A DNA stretch of 39,374 nucleotides from Bacteroidales bacterium. Its GTDB lineage: Bacteria > Bacteroidota > Bacteroidia > Bacteroidales > UBA932. A model generated the notes under the pieces. That model saw only the letters and a program-made list of their open reading frames with translations, was not told where the DNA came from and searched no databases. The DNA is taken from NCBI GenBank assembly GCA_017439305.1, contig JAFSJK010000017.1:1-39374 (forward strand), read 5' to 3'. The position numbers were made by a program, and so were the translations under genes. Each line of letters begins with the position of its first letter. The first letter of the stretch is position 1. Below are positions 17,089-24,651 of this stretch, piece after piece.

Positions 17089-18215
17089 ACGAGTTTCTTT
17101 ACATAGGACCGGTAGCGCTTGATCTGTTCCTTGCGGAAGCGCTTCCACTGGTTCAGGATCGCGTAATTGTCCTCCAGGTTCAGGTTCGTATCGGCGAAGC
17201 GGAGGTCCGGGTTGTCCCGGAGCATCTTCATGATGGCAACGGAGAAGACGGCGGAGATGCCCCGGTTCAAGTATTCCGGTTCCACGCCCACGAGACAGAG
17301 GTCCAGGGCATCCGGCTTCTTCAGGGCCTTCAGGAGACGGATGGCCGTGCGGGGCGTGAGCCTGCCACGGCCGCCAGCCAGGGCACCGGCCAGGGCGGGG
17401 AAGGTGAGGCCGAAGCACACCATCTTGTCGTTCTCGTCCAGGACCACGGCCACGTACTTGGGATTGATGACAAGCTTGAAGTTGTCAATCATCAGTTTCC
17501 GCATCCCATCCGTGAAAGGGACGGTTCCGTACAATCCGTCATAGGACTTGTCGATGAGCCCGAAGATGTCGTCGGCATAGCGTTTCAGGAAGTCGGAACC
17601 GCTGCGGGAAGGGCCCAGGTGCAGTTTGTAGCGGTGGAAGATGAAGTCGGAGGTCTTTTCCATCTCCTCCATCGTTTCCGGGCTGTCGGCCCCGTAGAGG
17701 CGGAAGCCCAGCCAGTCCACTTCCTTCACGTACCCCAGCCGTTCGATGTGCTCGCCATAATAGGGGGCATTGTAATTTTCCTCGAAGGTGGCCTGCTGGT
17801 CAAACCCCTCGACCAGAAGCCCTTCCCGCTCCAGGTCGGAAAAGCCGAGGGGACCGCACACCGTGTCCATCCCTTTCTCCAGCGCCCACTTTTCGGCGGC
17901 CTCGAACAAAGCCTTGGAGACTTCGAAATCATCGATGGCATCGAACCGGTTGAAGCGGACTCGCTTCTCCCCGTTCTTCTCGTTCGCGGCTTTCTGGATG
18001 ATGGCCTGGATACGTCCGGCGACGATGCCGTCCTTATAGGCCAGGAAGCAGACGAAGTCGCAGCAGTCGCGATAGACATAGTCGTCCCGGAAGATCTTCC
18101 GTTCGTCCAGGTACAAGGGCGGGACGAAACAAGGGTTTCCTGCATACAGGTCCAGCGGAAAATCCAGGAACGCCTTCTGCTCCTTCCGGGAGGTTACTTG
18201 CTTGACAGTAATCAT
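17085..18215 (-). CDS. GNAT-fold acyltransferase-like protein
   Basis: A 376-residue protein of the GNAT-like acyltransferase superfamily known from many Bacteroidota. The start is at 18215 (MITVKQVTSRKEQKAFLDF), 1 nt after the fakB stop; the longer frame to 18296 overlaps fakB. Visible pieces are PCFVPPLYLDERKIF, FNRFDAIDDFEVSKALFEAAEKWA, VCGPLGFSDLEREGLLVEGF, YGEHIERLGYVKEVDWLGF and a C-terminal LVGVEPEYLNRGISAVFSVA that looks like the acyl-donor-binding helix. The acceptor is unknown. Its place between fatty acid kinase and PlsX makes a long-chain acyl transfer more likely than acetylation. That is inference. Confidence 0.82.
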   Translation of the reverse strand: MITVKQVTSRKEQKAFLDFPLDLYAGNPCFVPPLYLDERKIFRDDYVYRDCCDFVCFLAYKDGIVAGRIQAIIQKAANEKNGEKRVRFNRFDAIDDFEVSKALFEAAEKWALEKGMDTVCGPLGFSDLEREGLLVEGFDQQATFEENYNAPYYGEHIERLGYVKEVDWLGFRLYGADSPETMEEMEKTSDFIFHRYKLHLGPSRSGSDFLKRYADDIFGLIDKSYDGLYGTVPFTDGMRKLMIDNFKLVINPKYVAVVLDENDKMVCFGLTFPALAGALAGGRGRLTPRTAIRLLKALKKPDALDLCLVGVEPEYLNRGISAVFSVAIMKMLRDNPDLRFADTNLNLEDNYAILNQWKRFRKEQIKRYRSYVKKLV

Positions 18216-18216
18216 A

Positions 18217-19086
18217 TTACCGATGCTTGGCGTGGAAACAGACGCCGACACCGTTCGGCCCGGCGTGGCTGCCGGCGGTCGGGTTGGCGACAACATATTC
18301 GATGGGGAAGTCCTCCCCGAAGCGTTCGCGGATCATCTTTCCGACTTCCTCCGCCAGTTCCGGGGCATCGGTGTGGCCGATGACGAACCGGTGGGACTTG
18401 AAATCCTCGCCCAGGTCCGCCACCTGCTGCACAAGGTGTTCCATCGCCTTGAGCCGGCCTTTCTCCTTGCCGCAGGAAACCATCTTGCCTTCCTGGCTCA
18501 TGTAAATGATCGGACGGATGCCGATGAGGGTGCCCATCGTTGCGGCAAGCCCGCTGACGCGGCCGCTGCGGCGGAAGAATTTGAGGTCGTCGGCGAAGAA
18601 GTACATCGCGAACTTGTCCACCTCGGTCTCCGCCCATGCCAGCACCTCCTCCAGGCTCTTGCCAGCCTTGAGAAGGTCGCCTACCTCCCGCACGATGGTG
18701 TAACTGATGGTGGTGATGCCCTTGGTGTCGATTTCGTGGAACTGCCGTTCCGGGTACTTGGCCTTGAGCTCTGCCACGGCTTCGTCCATCGCGTTGAAAG
18801 TGACGGTCATCGCCCGGGAGAAGTGGACGTACAGGATGTCGTTTCCGGCGGCGAATTCCGGTTCGAAGTACTCGATGTACCGTTCCTTGGAGATGGCGCT
18901 CGTCGTTGGCAGGACGCCGTTGCGGAGCATGTCATAGAACTTGTGGGCCTCGAACTCATTAAAATCCACGTACGGGTAGACGGTCTTGGCGTCCACGCTG
19001 TACGGCATGCTGATGAGGCGGTAGCCGTATTCGGCCGCTACGGCGGGGGTGATGTCGGTGTCGGTATCAGTAAAAAGTCTAAGCAT
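18217..19086 (-). CDS. fakB: DegV-family fatty-acid-binding protein, FakB-like
   Basis: A 289-residue DegV protein. FakB proteins hold a fatty acid while FakA phosphorylates it to acyl-phosphate. Family marks are FTDTDTDITP at the N terminus, TTSAISKERYIEYF (61-74, the TSxxS fatty acid site), FHEIDTKGITTISYTIVREV, FFADDLKFFRRSGRVSGLAATMGTLIGIRPII and a C-terminal GPNGVGVCFH. The classic SSGLSGTYQ loop is replaced by HFSRAMTVTFNA (88-99), so lipid choice may differ. It lies 13 nt after fakA and 1 nt before the GNAT gene. Confidence 0.9.
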   Translation of the reverse strand: MLRLFTDTDTDITPAVAAEYGYRLISMPYSVDAKTVYPYVDFNEFEAHKFYDMLRNGVLPTTSAISKERYIEYFEPEFAAGNDILYVHFSRAMTVTFNAMDEAVAELKAKYPERQFHEIDTKGITTISYTIVREVGDLLKAGKSLEEVLAWAETEVDKFAMYFFADDLKFFRRSGRVSGLAATMGTLIGIRPIIYMSQEGKMVSCGKEKGRLKAMEHLVQQVADLGEDFKSHRFVIGHTDAPELAEEVGKMIRERFGEDFPIEYVVANPTAGSHAGPNGVGVCFHAKHR

Positions 19087-19099
19087 TTCGGTTCAGGTA

Positions 19100-20704
19100 T
19101 CAGAACAGGACAAGGATGTATTCATAGACCGGCTGCCCTCCGGGTTGAAGGATGACTTCCGAACGGGGGTACCGGGCGGCCAGGGCTTTCCGGACGCCGT
19201 CAGGATCCTTCGCGTCGGCCCCGGCAAAGACGAGGATGACGTCGAAAGAACCGGCCTGCAGGGTGTCTGCGAGCGCGAGGAGGGTGCTTTCCGGATCCGG
19301 CCCGGAAGTGAGGATCATCTTTCCGTGGATGCCGAGATAGTCTCCTTCATGGAAACCACCGCTGTCGCGGATGGCGCGGGACACCAGGCCCGTCGCCACC
19401 TCGTCCACGGCCTCGGTGAGTGAGGCCTCGATGGTCTGGGCGTCACCCGCTTCCGTATCCAGGTTCGCGAGGGCATAATACCCTTCGCCCAACGTCTTGG
19501 AAGGGATGACGCGGATGTCGGCCTTGCCGTAAATCTCCGCAGCCTGGCGGGCGGTAAGGAGGATATTTCCGTTGTTCGGCAGGACGAAGACCGTCTCCGC
19601 GTTCACGGTGTCGAACGCTTCGATGAAGCGCTCCACGGGCGGGTTCATCGTCTGGCCGCCTTCGATGACGATGTCAGCCCCCAGTTCCTTGAATGTGGCT
19701 GCAAGCCCGGAACCGGAGGCAACGGCCACGACGCCGTATGATTTCCGTCCGACCTTGAACCGCTCATCCATATGGTTCTCATGGTGCTGGAGGGTCATGT
19801 TCTCCACCTTGAGGGTGAGGAACTCACCATATTGCTGGCAGTGGTTCAGGATTTCGCCGGGAGTGCGGGTATGGACATGGACCTTGATGATGGTGCCGTC
19901 GCGGAAGAAAACGAGCGAATCGCCATTCTGCGCGAGCCAGTCCGAGATGACGGTCTCGTCGAAAGTGTCCAGGTCCACTTTGCTCCGCTGCAGCCGGAGG
20001 AGGAATTCCGTGCAGTAGCCGAATTCCAGGATGCTGTCTTCGGTAAAGGCGTCCAGGTCCGCGTGTGCCGGGGCGGGGACTGCCTCGTCCAGGGTTTCGG
20101 CGATTTCTCCGTGCAGGGCGGCGCGCATGCCCTCGGCGATGTACAGCAGGCCGGCTCCGCCGCTGTCCACGACGCCGGCCTTCTTGAGAACGTCCAACAG
20201 TTCAGGCGTATGCTGGAGCGACAGGTCCATCGCGGAGACCAGAAGGTCAAAGTATTCATCCAGGTCCTTGCTGCCGGCCGCGGCCTCCACACCTTCCCGG
20301 AAGACGGTTAGGATAGTGCCCTCAACGGGTTCGGAGACAGCGTGATAGGACTCGTCGACCCCGGCTTGCATGGCGCGGGAGAAGGCATTCACGCCGGCTT
20401 CGCGGACGTCGGCGAGGCCTTTGGCGATCCCTGCGAAGATACGGGACAGGATAACGCCGGAATTGCCCCGGGCGCCCATCAGCATGCCGGCGGATACGGC
20501 TTTCGCCATTTCGGAAAGGGTGCAATCGGCCCCAAGACTTGCCGGAGTGCAGCCCGCCTGGATGGTCATGAACATATTGTCTCCCGTGTCTCCGTCCGGG
20601 ATGGGGAAGACATTGAGGTCGTTGATGGTCTGCCGATGCGCCGAAAGCCGGGCGGCGCCCCCGCGGATCAAGTTTAGGTACAGTCTGGCGTCAATGGAAT
20701 CCAT
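19100..20704 (-). CDS. fakA: Fatty acid kinase catalytic subunit, FakA-like (DAK2 domain)
   Basis: A 534-residue protein of the YloV/FakA family. The N-terminal DAK2 ATP-binding domain has NVFPIPDGDTGDNMF (residues 31-45), whose aspartates bind Mg-ATP, and MGARGNSGVILSRIFAGIAKG. The middle part contains DSGGAGLLYIAEGMRAAL. A second domain follows (VAVASGSGLAATFKELGADIV, FVLPNNGNILLTARQAAEIY) that contacts FakB in characterised systems. Together with FakB it turns free fatty acid and ATP into acyl-phosphate. The start codon abuts the MMPL stop with no gap, so translation is coupled. Fak systems are best known in Firmicutes. Confidence 0.94.
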   Translation of the reverse strand: MDSIDARLYLNLIRGGAARLSAHRQTINDLNVFPIPDGDTGDNMFMTIQAGCTPASLGADCTLSEMAKAVSAGMLMGARGNSGVILSRIFAGIAKGLADVREAGVNAFSRAMQAGVDESYHAVSEPVEGTILTVFREGVEAAAGSKDLDEYFDLLVSAMDLSLQHTPELLDVLKKAGVVDSGGAGLLYIAEGMRAALHGEIAETLDEAVPAPAHADLDAFTEDSILEFGYCTEFLLRLQRSKVDLDTFDETVISDWLAQNGDSLVFFRDGTIIKVHVHTRTPGEILNHCQQYGEFLTLKVENMTLQHHENHMDERFKVGRKSYGVVAVASGSGLAATFKELGADIVIEGGQTMNPPVERFIEAFDTVNAETVFVLPNNGNILLTARQAAEIYGKADIRVIPSKTLGEGYYALANLDTEAGDAQTIEASLTEAVDEVATGLVSRAIRDSGGFHEGDYLGIHGKMILTSGPDPESTLLALADTLQAGSFDVILVFAGADAKDPDGVRKALAARYPRSEVILQPGGQPVYEYILVLF

Positions 20705-23182
20705 TTATGCGTGGATACGCTTCCGGTACCAGTCCCATTTGAGCAGGTGGCGGAAGATGAAGGGTTCAAGGGAATAGGTCAGCAGGATGGTGGTCGCCAT
20801 CCCGATGAGGGTGATGATGCCGATGGAGCGGATGGCCGGATGCCGGGCGAAAACCAGGGACAGGACCACGATGGCCAGCACGAGGGCGGAGAAGACGATG
20901 GCCACCTTGTGGAAATCCAGCATCTCCCGTTGTCCGGTCCGGGCTTCTTTCAGCAGTCCTTCCATCACGAAGATACTGTAGTCCACCCCGATGCCGAAGA
21001 TAAAGGTGGAGATGACGATGTTAATCAGGTTGAACTCCAGCCCCAGGAGGGCCATCAGACCCTGAAGGACATACCAGCTCAGGAACATCGGGAGGAAGGC
21101 CACGAGGGCCGTAATGATGTTCCTGAAGGCGATGAGCAGGACCAGCAGGACGAACAGTGAGGAGACCCACTGGGTCGTGTTGAAGTCGTCGTGGACGATC
21201 TCGACCATGTCCCGGCAATAATAGAACGGCTCCAGGACCAGGGCATGGGGACCGGAGACGAGGGCGGCGGTCACGGCATCGGCATCCTCCGGACGGAAGG
21301 CGACGGAGGTGAAGACCATGTAGCGGCCACTTTCCTGCAGTTCGATATAATTGTCAACCAACTCTTTCGGAAATACCTCAGCCTCATAAAGGTTCCCGGG
21401 TTCGTAGTCGGCGTCCAGCAGGGACTGGAAGGGCTGGAACAGGGAGGATTCCAGGCCGTTGTGACGGGCCGCGGCAGCGATTTCCCGCCATGCCTGACTT
21501 TCCCGTTCCGGTGTCCAGAACGCTTTCCAGGCGGCAATCCGCTCTTCCTGGTCCTTCCCGGAAAGGAAAAGGAGCGATGCCAGGGGCGAATAGCCTTTGA
21601 CCAAGCCGGCTGCGGACAGGGAATCCAGCGTCCGGGTCAGGACCTTGTTGTATTCGAGTGCCTGGTCCAGGTCTTCGTCATAAGCGGCGAAATACAGGTC
21701 CATGTTTCCGTTGGCGTTCTTCTCGCTGTACAGGCGCTGGCTTTCGGTGAGGACCGGCTCGTCGTAGTCCAGGTTCCTCAGGTCGCTGTCGAACTTGACC
21801 CGGTGGTTCAGGAGGGCACCGGCGACGATGACCGCCGCCATCGCCAGGAGCACCCAGCGGTTCCGGTCCCAGGGAAGGTTGTTGATCCGGTCGATGGCAT
21901 GGAACCCCTTGTACCGTTTGAACCTGACCTGCTCCGGCTTCATGAAGTGGGGCAGGAAGAACAGGGCGAAGAAGGTATTCCCGAGCAGGGCGAAAGTGGC
22001 GAAGAGGCCGAAGTCCCGGAGCAGGTCGCTTTCCGTAAACAGGAGGCCCAGGAAAGCGCCGATCGTAGTGATGCATCCCAGGGTGACGGGGGTGGATTCC
22101 TCCCGGAGCATCTGTTCCACATCACCTACATAATAGTGGTGGATGAGCACGTGCAGGCAGTAACTGATGGCTACGCCCAGCACGATGGCACCGAGCCCGA
22201 GGGCCATCAGGGACATATATCCCTTGATCCAGTACAGGCAGGCCAGCGAAAAGACGGCACCGTACAGGATGGGAACGATCTGCTGCCAGATGAAAGTCCA
22301 GCTATGGAAACTCAACAGGAGGATGACGAGGATGACGAGGAGGGAAATCCCTACGGTCATCAGCAGGTCGCCCTTGATGGTGCTGGCGTTGGAGACGCTG
22401 CCCAAAGGGGTGCCGTGCGCCAGGACGCGTGCATCGGGATGGGCGGCTTCGAAGTCCTTGCGGGTCCGGTTCATCAGGCGGTAGAACTTCGTGCCGGCCC
22501 CGGAATCCATCGAGTTGAATCCCGGTGACAGGAAAGCCAGGGCAACCGTCTTGTCGGGGCAGAAGAAGTGACCTTCATCGATGGTGAATCCGCCTGCGGA
22601 GACGCCGTTTTCCGGCATCAGCTGTCCGAGGAGGATATTTCTCAGACCCAGCGGGTCCATCGTGACCAGCTGCGTAATCTCCCCGGTTTCGTCCGCCTCC
22701 AGCAGGGCCAGGTTCTCCTGCATCGCCTTCTCCACGGCTTCGGGCTCCAGGGCCGCGGCGAACGCGGCATACAGGGAAGTGTCGATGAAGGAAGGAAGAT
22801 GTTCGAACCCATAGTCGATAGCCCCCAGCATCGTGCCCATGTCCAGGTCGTGCAGGATGCCGGTGATGAAACTGCCCGTCGAGTCCTGCTGCAGCAAGGC
22901 ATCGCAGTACTCGTCCATATAGGCCCCCAGGGTGGCCGGGTCCAGCGGGTTCGAAGGATCTGCGGACGTGACCTGGATGAAGACTTTGTCTTTCAGCCCT
23001 ATATCGCTGAATGCCAGTTCATTGTCAGTGCTTGAACGGGGAAGGAGCTTGACGATGTCTTCCTCGTAACGGAGCTTGAGGCCGAAGAAGAGGAAAAGGA
23101 GGAAACTGCCTGCCAGCAGCAGATGCAGGAAGCCCCTGTGTTTCTGGAAATAGTGGTAAAGAGGGAGGAAAATCCTGTGCAT
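20705..23182 (-). CDS. MMPL/RND-superfamily lipid exporter
   Basis: An 825-residue membrane protein with the RND/MMPL layout. TM1 (about 20-38) is followed by a large periplasmic loop (about 39-260), a block of five membrane helices (about 270-400, including GLGAIVLGVAISYCLHVLIHH), TM7 near 435, a second periplasmic loop, and a second five-helix block (SSLFVLLVLLIAFRNIITALVAF to the end). The motif GIGVDYSIFVMEG in the second block is the MMPL hallmark, with the Asp of the proton relay. MMPL proteins move lipids or hydrophobic compounds out of the inner membrane. Its genetic coupling to FakA suggests that its cargo is acylated. It starts 15 nt after the lipocalin-like gene. Confidence 0.92.
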   Translation of the reverse strand: MHRIFLPLYHYFQKHRGFLHLLLAGSFLLFLFFGLKLRYEEDIVKLLPRSSTDNELAFSDIGLKDKVFIQVTSADPSNPLDPATLGAYMDEYCDALLQQDSTGSFITGILHDLDMGTMLGAIDYGFEHLPSFIDTSLYAAFAAALEPEAVEKAMQENLALLEADETGEITQLVTMDPLGLRNILLGQLMPENGVSAGGFTIDEGHFFCPDKTVALAFLSPGFNSMDSGAGTKFYRLMNRTRKDFEAAHPDARVLAHGTPLGSVSNASTIKGDLLMTVGISLLVILVILLLSFHSWTFIWQQIVPILYGAVFSLACLYWIKGYMSLMALGLGAIVLGVAISYCLHVLIHHYYVGDVEQMLREESTPVTLGCITTIGAFLGLLFTESDLLRDFGLFATFALLGNTFFALFFLPHFMKPEQVRFKRYKGFHAIDRINNLPWDRNRWVLLAMAAVIVAGALLNHRVKFDSDLRNLDYDEPVLTESQRLYSEKNANGNMDLYFAAYDEDLDQALEYNKVLTRTLDSLSAAGLVKGYSPLASLLFLSGKDQEERIAAWKAFWTPERESQAWREIAAAARHNGLESSLFQPFQSLLDADYEPGNLYEAEVFPKELVDNYIELQESGRYMVFTSVAFRPEDADAVTAALVSGPHALVLEPFYYCRDMVEIVHDDFNTTQWVSSLFVLLVLLIAFRNIITALVAFLPMFLSWYVLQGLMALLGLEFNLINIVISTFIFGIGVDYSIFVMEGLLKEARTGQREMLDFHKVAIVFSALVLAIVVLSLVFARHPAIRSIGIITLIGMATTILLTYSLEPFIFRHLLKWDWYRKRIHA

Positions 23183-23197
23183 CGCGTGTTTTCAGGC

Positions 23198-23686
23198 TTA
23201 GTCGTCGTCCTCCGTTGCACGATGGAACTCGTAGGTGGAGGTCTCTTTGGCGGAAATGATCTTGCCGAAGTGCTGTTCGTCGGACTGGCTGAGGACGAGG
23301 CGGCTCCTGCTGAGCTCTTTCACGTCATAAGCGCCCTGGAGGACCATCGATTTGCCGTAGTCCGCGACGGAGATTCTCCGGGCGAAGTCGATCCGCTTGC
23401 TGTCCGGGTCGTAGGAATAGGACGTGACTTCCATCTCGAAGCCCATCCTGCCGGCGGCGATGAGGTCCTCGTCCAGGACCAGCTTGCACCCGGAGCCGGT
23501 GAAATCCACCGTGATGGTCCTGGCGTTTCCGTCGCTGCCGGAAATCGAGGCTCCCGTTTCGAGGGTGTAGGTGTCCAGCATCCATGTCCCGTAGATGGCA
23601 GTATCGTCCTCCGGTTTGTTCTTGTAGCAGGAGACGGCCAGGGACGACAGGAAAGCAAGCACCAGGATATGCAGGAATCTCTTCAT
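23198..23686 (-). CDS. Lipocalin-like lipoprotein (first paralogue)
   Basis: A 162-residue lipoprotein (LAVSC, Cys20). The start is at 23686, just after a -7 promoter element; the longer frame to 23845 runs into metF. The mature part looks like a lipocalin-like beta barrel: IYGTWMLDTYTLETG, DSKRIDFARRISVADYGKSMVLQGAYDVKEL, LVLSQSD, and a C-terminal STYEFHR. It resembles the lipoprotein at 33429-33911 closely in motif order. As first gene of the lipid operon it could be an envelope lipid-binding partner of the MMPL exporter. That is inference. Confidence 0.82.
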   Translation of the reverse strand: MKRFLHILVLAFLSSLAVSCYKNKPEDDTAIYGTWMLDTYTLETGASISGSDGNARTITVDFTGSGCKLVLDEDLIAAGRMGFEMEVTSYSYDPDSKRIDFARRISVADYGKSMVLQGAYDVKELSRSRLVLSQSDEQHFGKIISAKETSTYEFHRATEDDD

Positions 23687-23708
23687 TGTACAATCGGTTT
23701 TAATCGTA

Positions 23709-23739
23709 CAAAGATAAGGAATCCTTCCCACAATTAAAA
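23709..23739 (-). promoter_or_regulatory. Promoter of the seven-gene lipid operon
   Basis: On the minus strand TATCTTTG (23716-23709) fits the -7 consensus exactly. TTTT (23739-23736) stands 19 nt upstream in place of TTTG. The lipocalin-like ATG at 23686 follows after 22 nt. The -33 region overlaps the end of metF. Confidence 0.6.
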
Positions 23740-24651
23740 ACAGTTCCGCAGGACTTCCACTACGTTGGACGACTTGCCCATGGTATAGAAATGGACGGCG
23801 GGCACTCCGTGCCGGAGCAGGTCGCGGCACTGCGCGGTGCACCATTCGACGCCCAGCCGGCGGACCGCTTCCTTGTCATCGCCGGCATCCCGGACGGCAT
23901 CCGTGAGTTCCACGGGGATGTCGATGGAGAAGGATTCGGGAAGCAGGCTGACTTGGCGGGCTGTCGTGAGCGGCTTGAGGCCGGGGATGACCGGAACCGT
24001 GATGCCGGCTTCCCGGCAGCGGTCCACGAAGCGGTAGAAAACGCTGTTGTCGAAGAACATCTGGGTGATGATACAGTCGGCTCCGGCCTCTACTTTCTGC
24101 TTGAGGAAGGCAATGTCGGTTTCCGGATTGGCCGCCTCGAAATGCTTTTCCGGGTAACCGCCGACCCCGATGCACAGTCCCTTTCCCGCCTCCATCCGCC
24201 GGATGGCACGGACCAGCTCGTCGGCATGGGCATATCCTCCGGGAACGGGTGAGAACCGTTTCTCTCCCTCGAGGGAATCGCCCCGGAGCGCCATCACGTT
24301 GTCGATGCCCATGAAATGGAAATCCTGCACCAGCCACTCGATTTCGGAAGCGGTATTGCCCGCACAGATGATGTGGGGCACAACCTCGATGTCATAACGT
24401 CCCTGGATGCAGCCGCAGACGGCGACGGGGGAAACGCGGTTGCGGACCAGCTGCCGGCGGAAGGAGCCGTCGGATTGGGGAACGTACTGGATTTCGTCCC
24501 GATGCGTCGTTACATTGATGTAGCGGGGCTTGAACTCCATCAGGGGAGCGATGCTTTCCAGCAGCTGATCCTTGGAGATGCCACTGAGGGGAGGAACGAT
24601 TTCCAGAGAGGGGAAAGGATGACGGGCATCCATGAGGTCAGTGATTCTCAT
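23734..24651 (-). CDS. metF: Methylenetetrahydrofolate reductase
   Basis: A 305-residue MetF, a cytoplasmic FAD enzyme that reduces 5,10-methylene-THF to 5-methyl-THF for methionine synthesis. The TIM-barrel marks are present: SLEIVPPLSG near the N terminus with the catalytic Glu, INVTTHRDE, VPHIICAGNTASEIEWLV, NVMALRGDS, GGYPEKHFEA, ITQMFFDNSVFYRFVDRC and VPVIPGLKPLTTARQV, ending in HFYTMGKS. Its ATG overlaps the metH stop by 4 nt (ATGA), which ties supply of methyl-THF to its consumer. The length is normal for the family. Confidence 0.97.
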   Translation of the reverse strand: MRITDLMDARHPFPSLEIVPPLSGISKDQLLESIAPLMEFKPRYINVTTHRDEIQYVPQSDGSFRRQLVRNRVSPVAVCGCIQGRYDIEVVPHIICAGNTASEIEWLVQDFHFMGIDNVMALRGDSLEGEKRFSPVPGGYAHADELVRAIRRMEAGKGLCIGVGGYPEKHFEAANPETDIAFLKQKVEAGADCIITQMFFDNSVFYRFVDRCREAGITVPVIPGLKPLTTARQVSLLPESFSIDIPVELTDAVRDAGDDKEAVRRLGVEWCTAQCRDLLRHGVPAVHFYTMGKSSNVVEVLRNCF

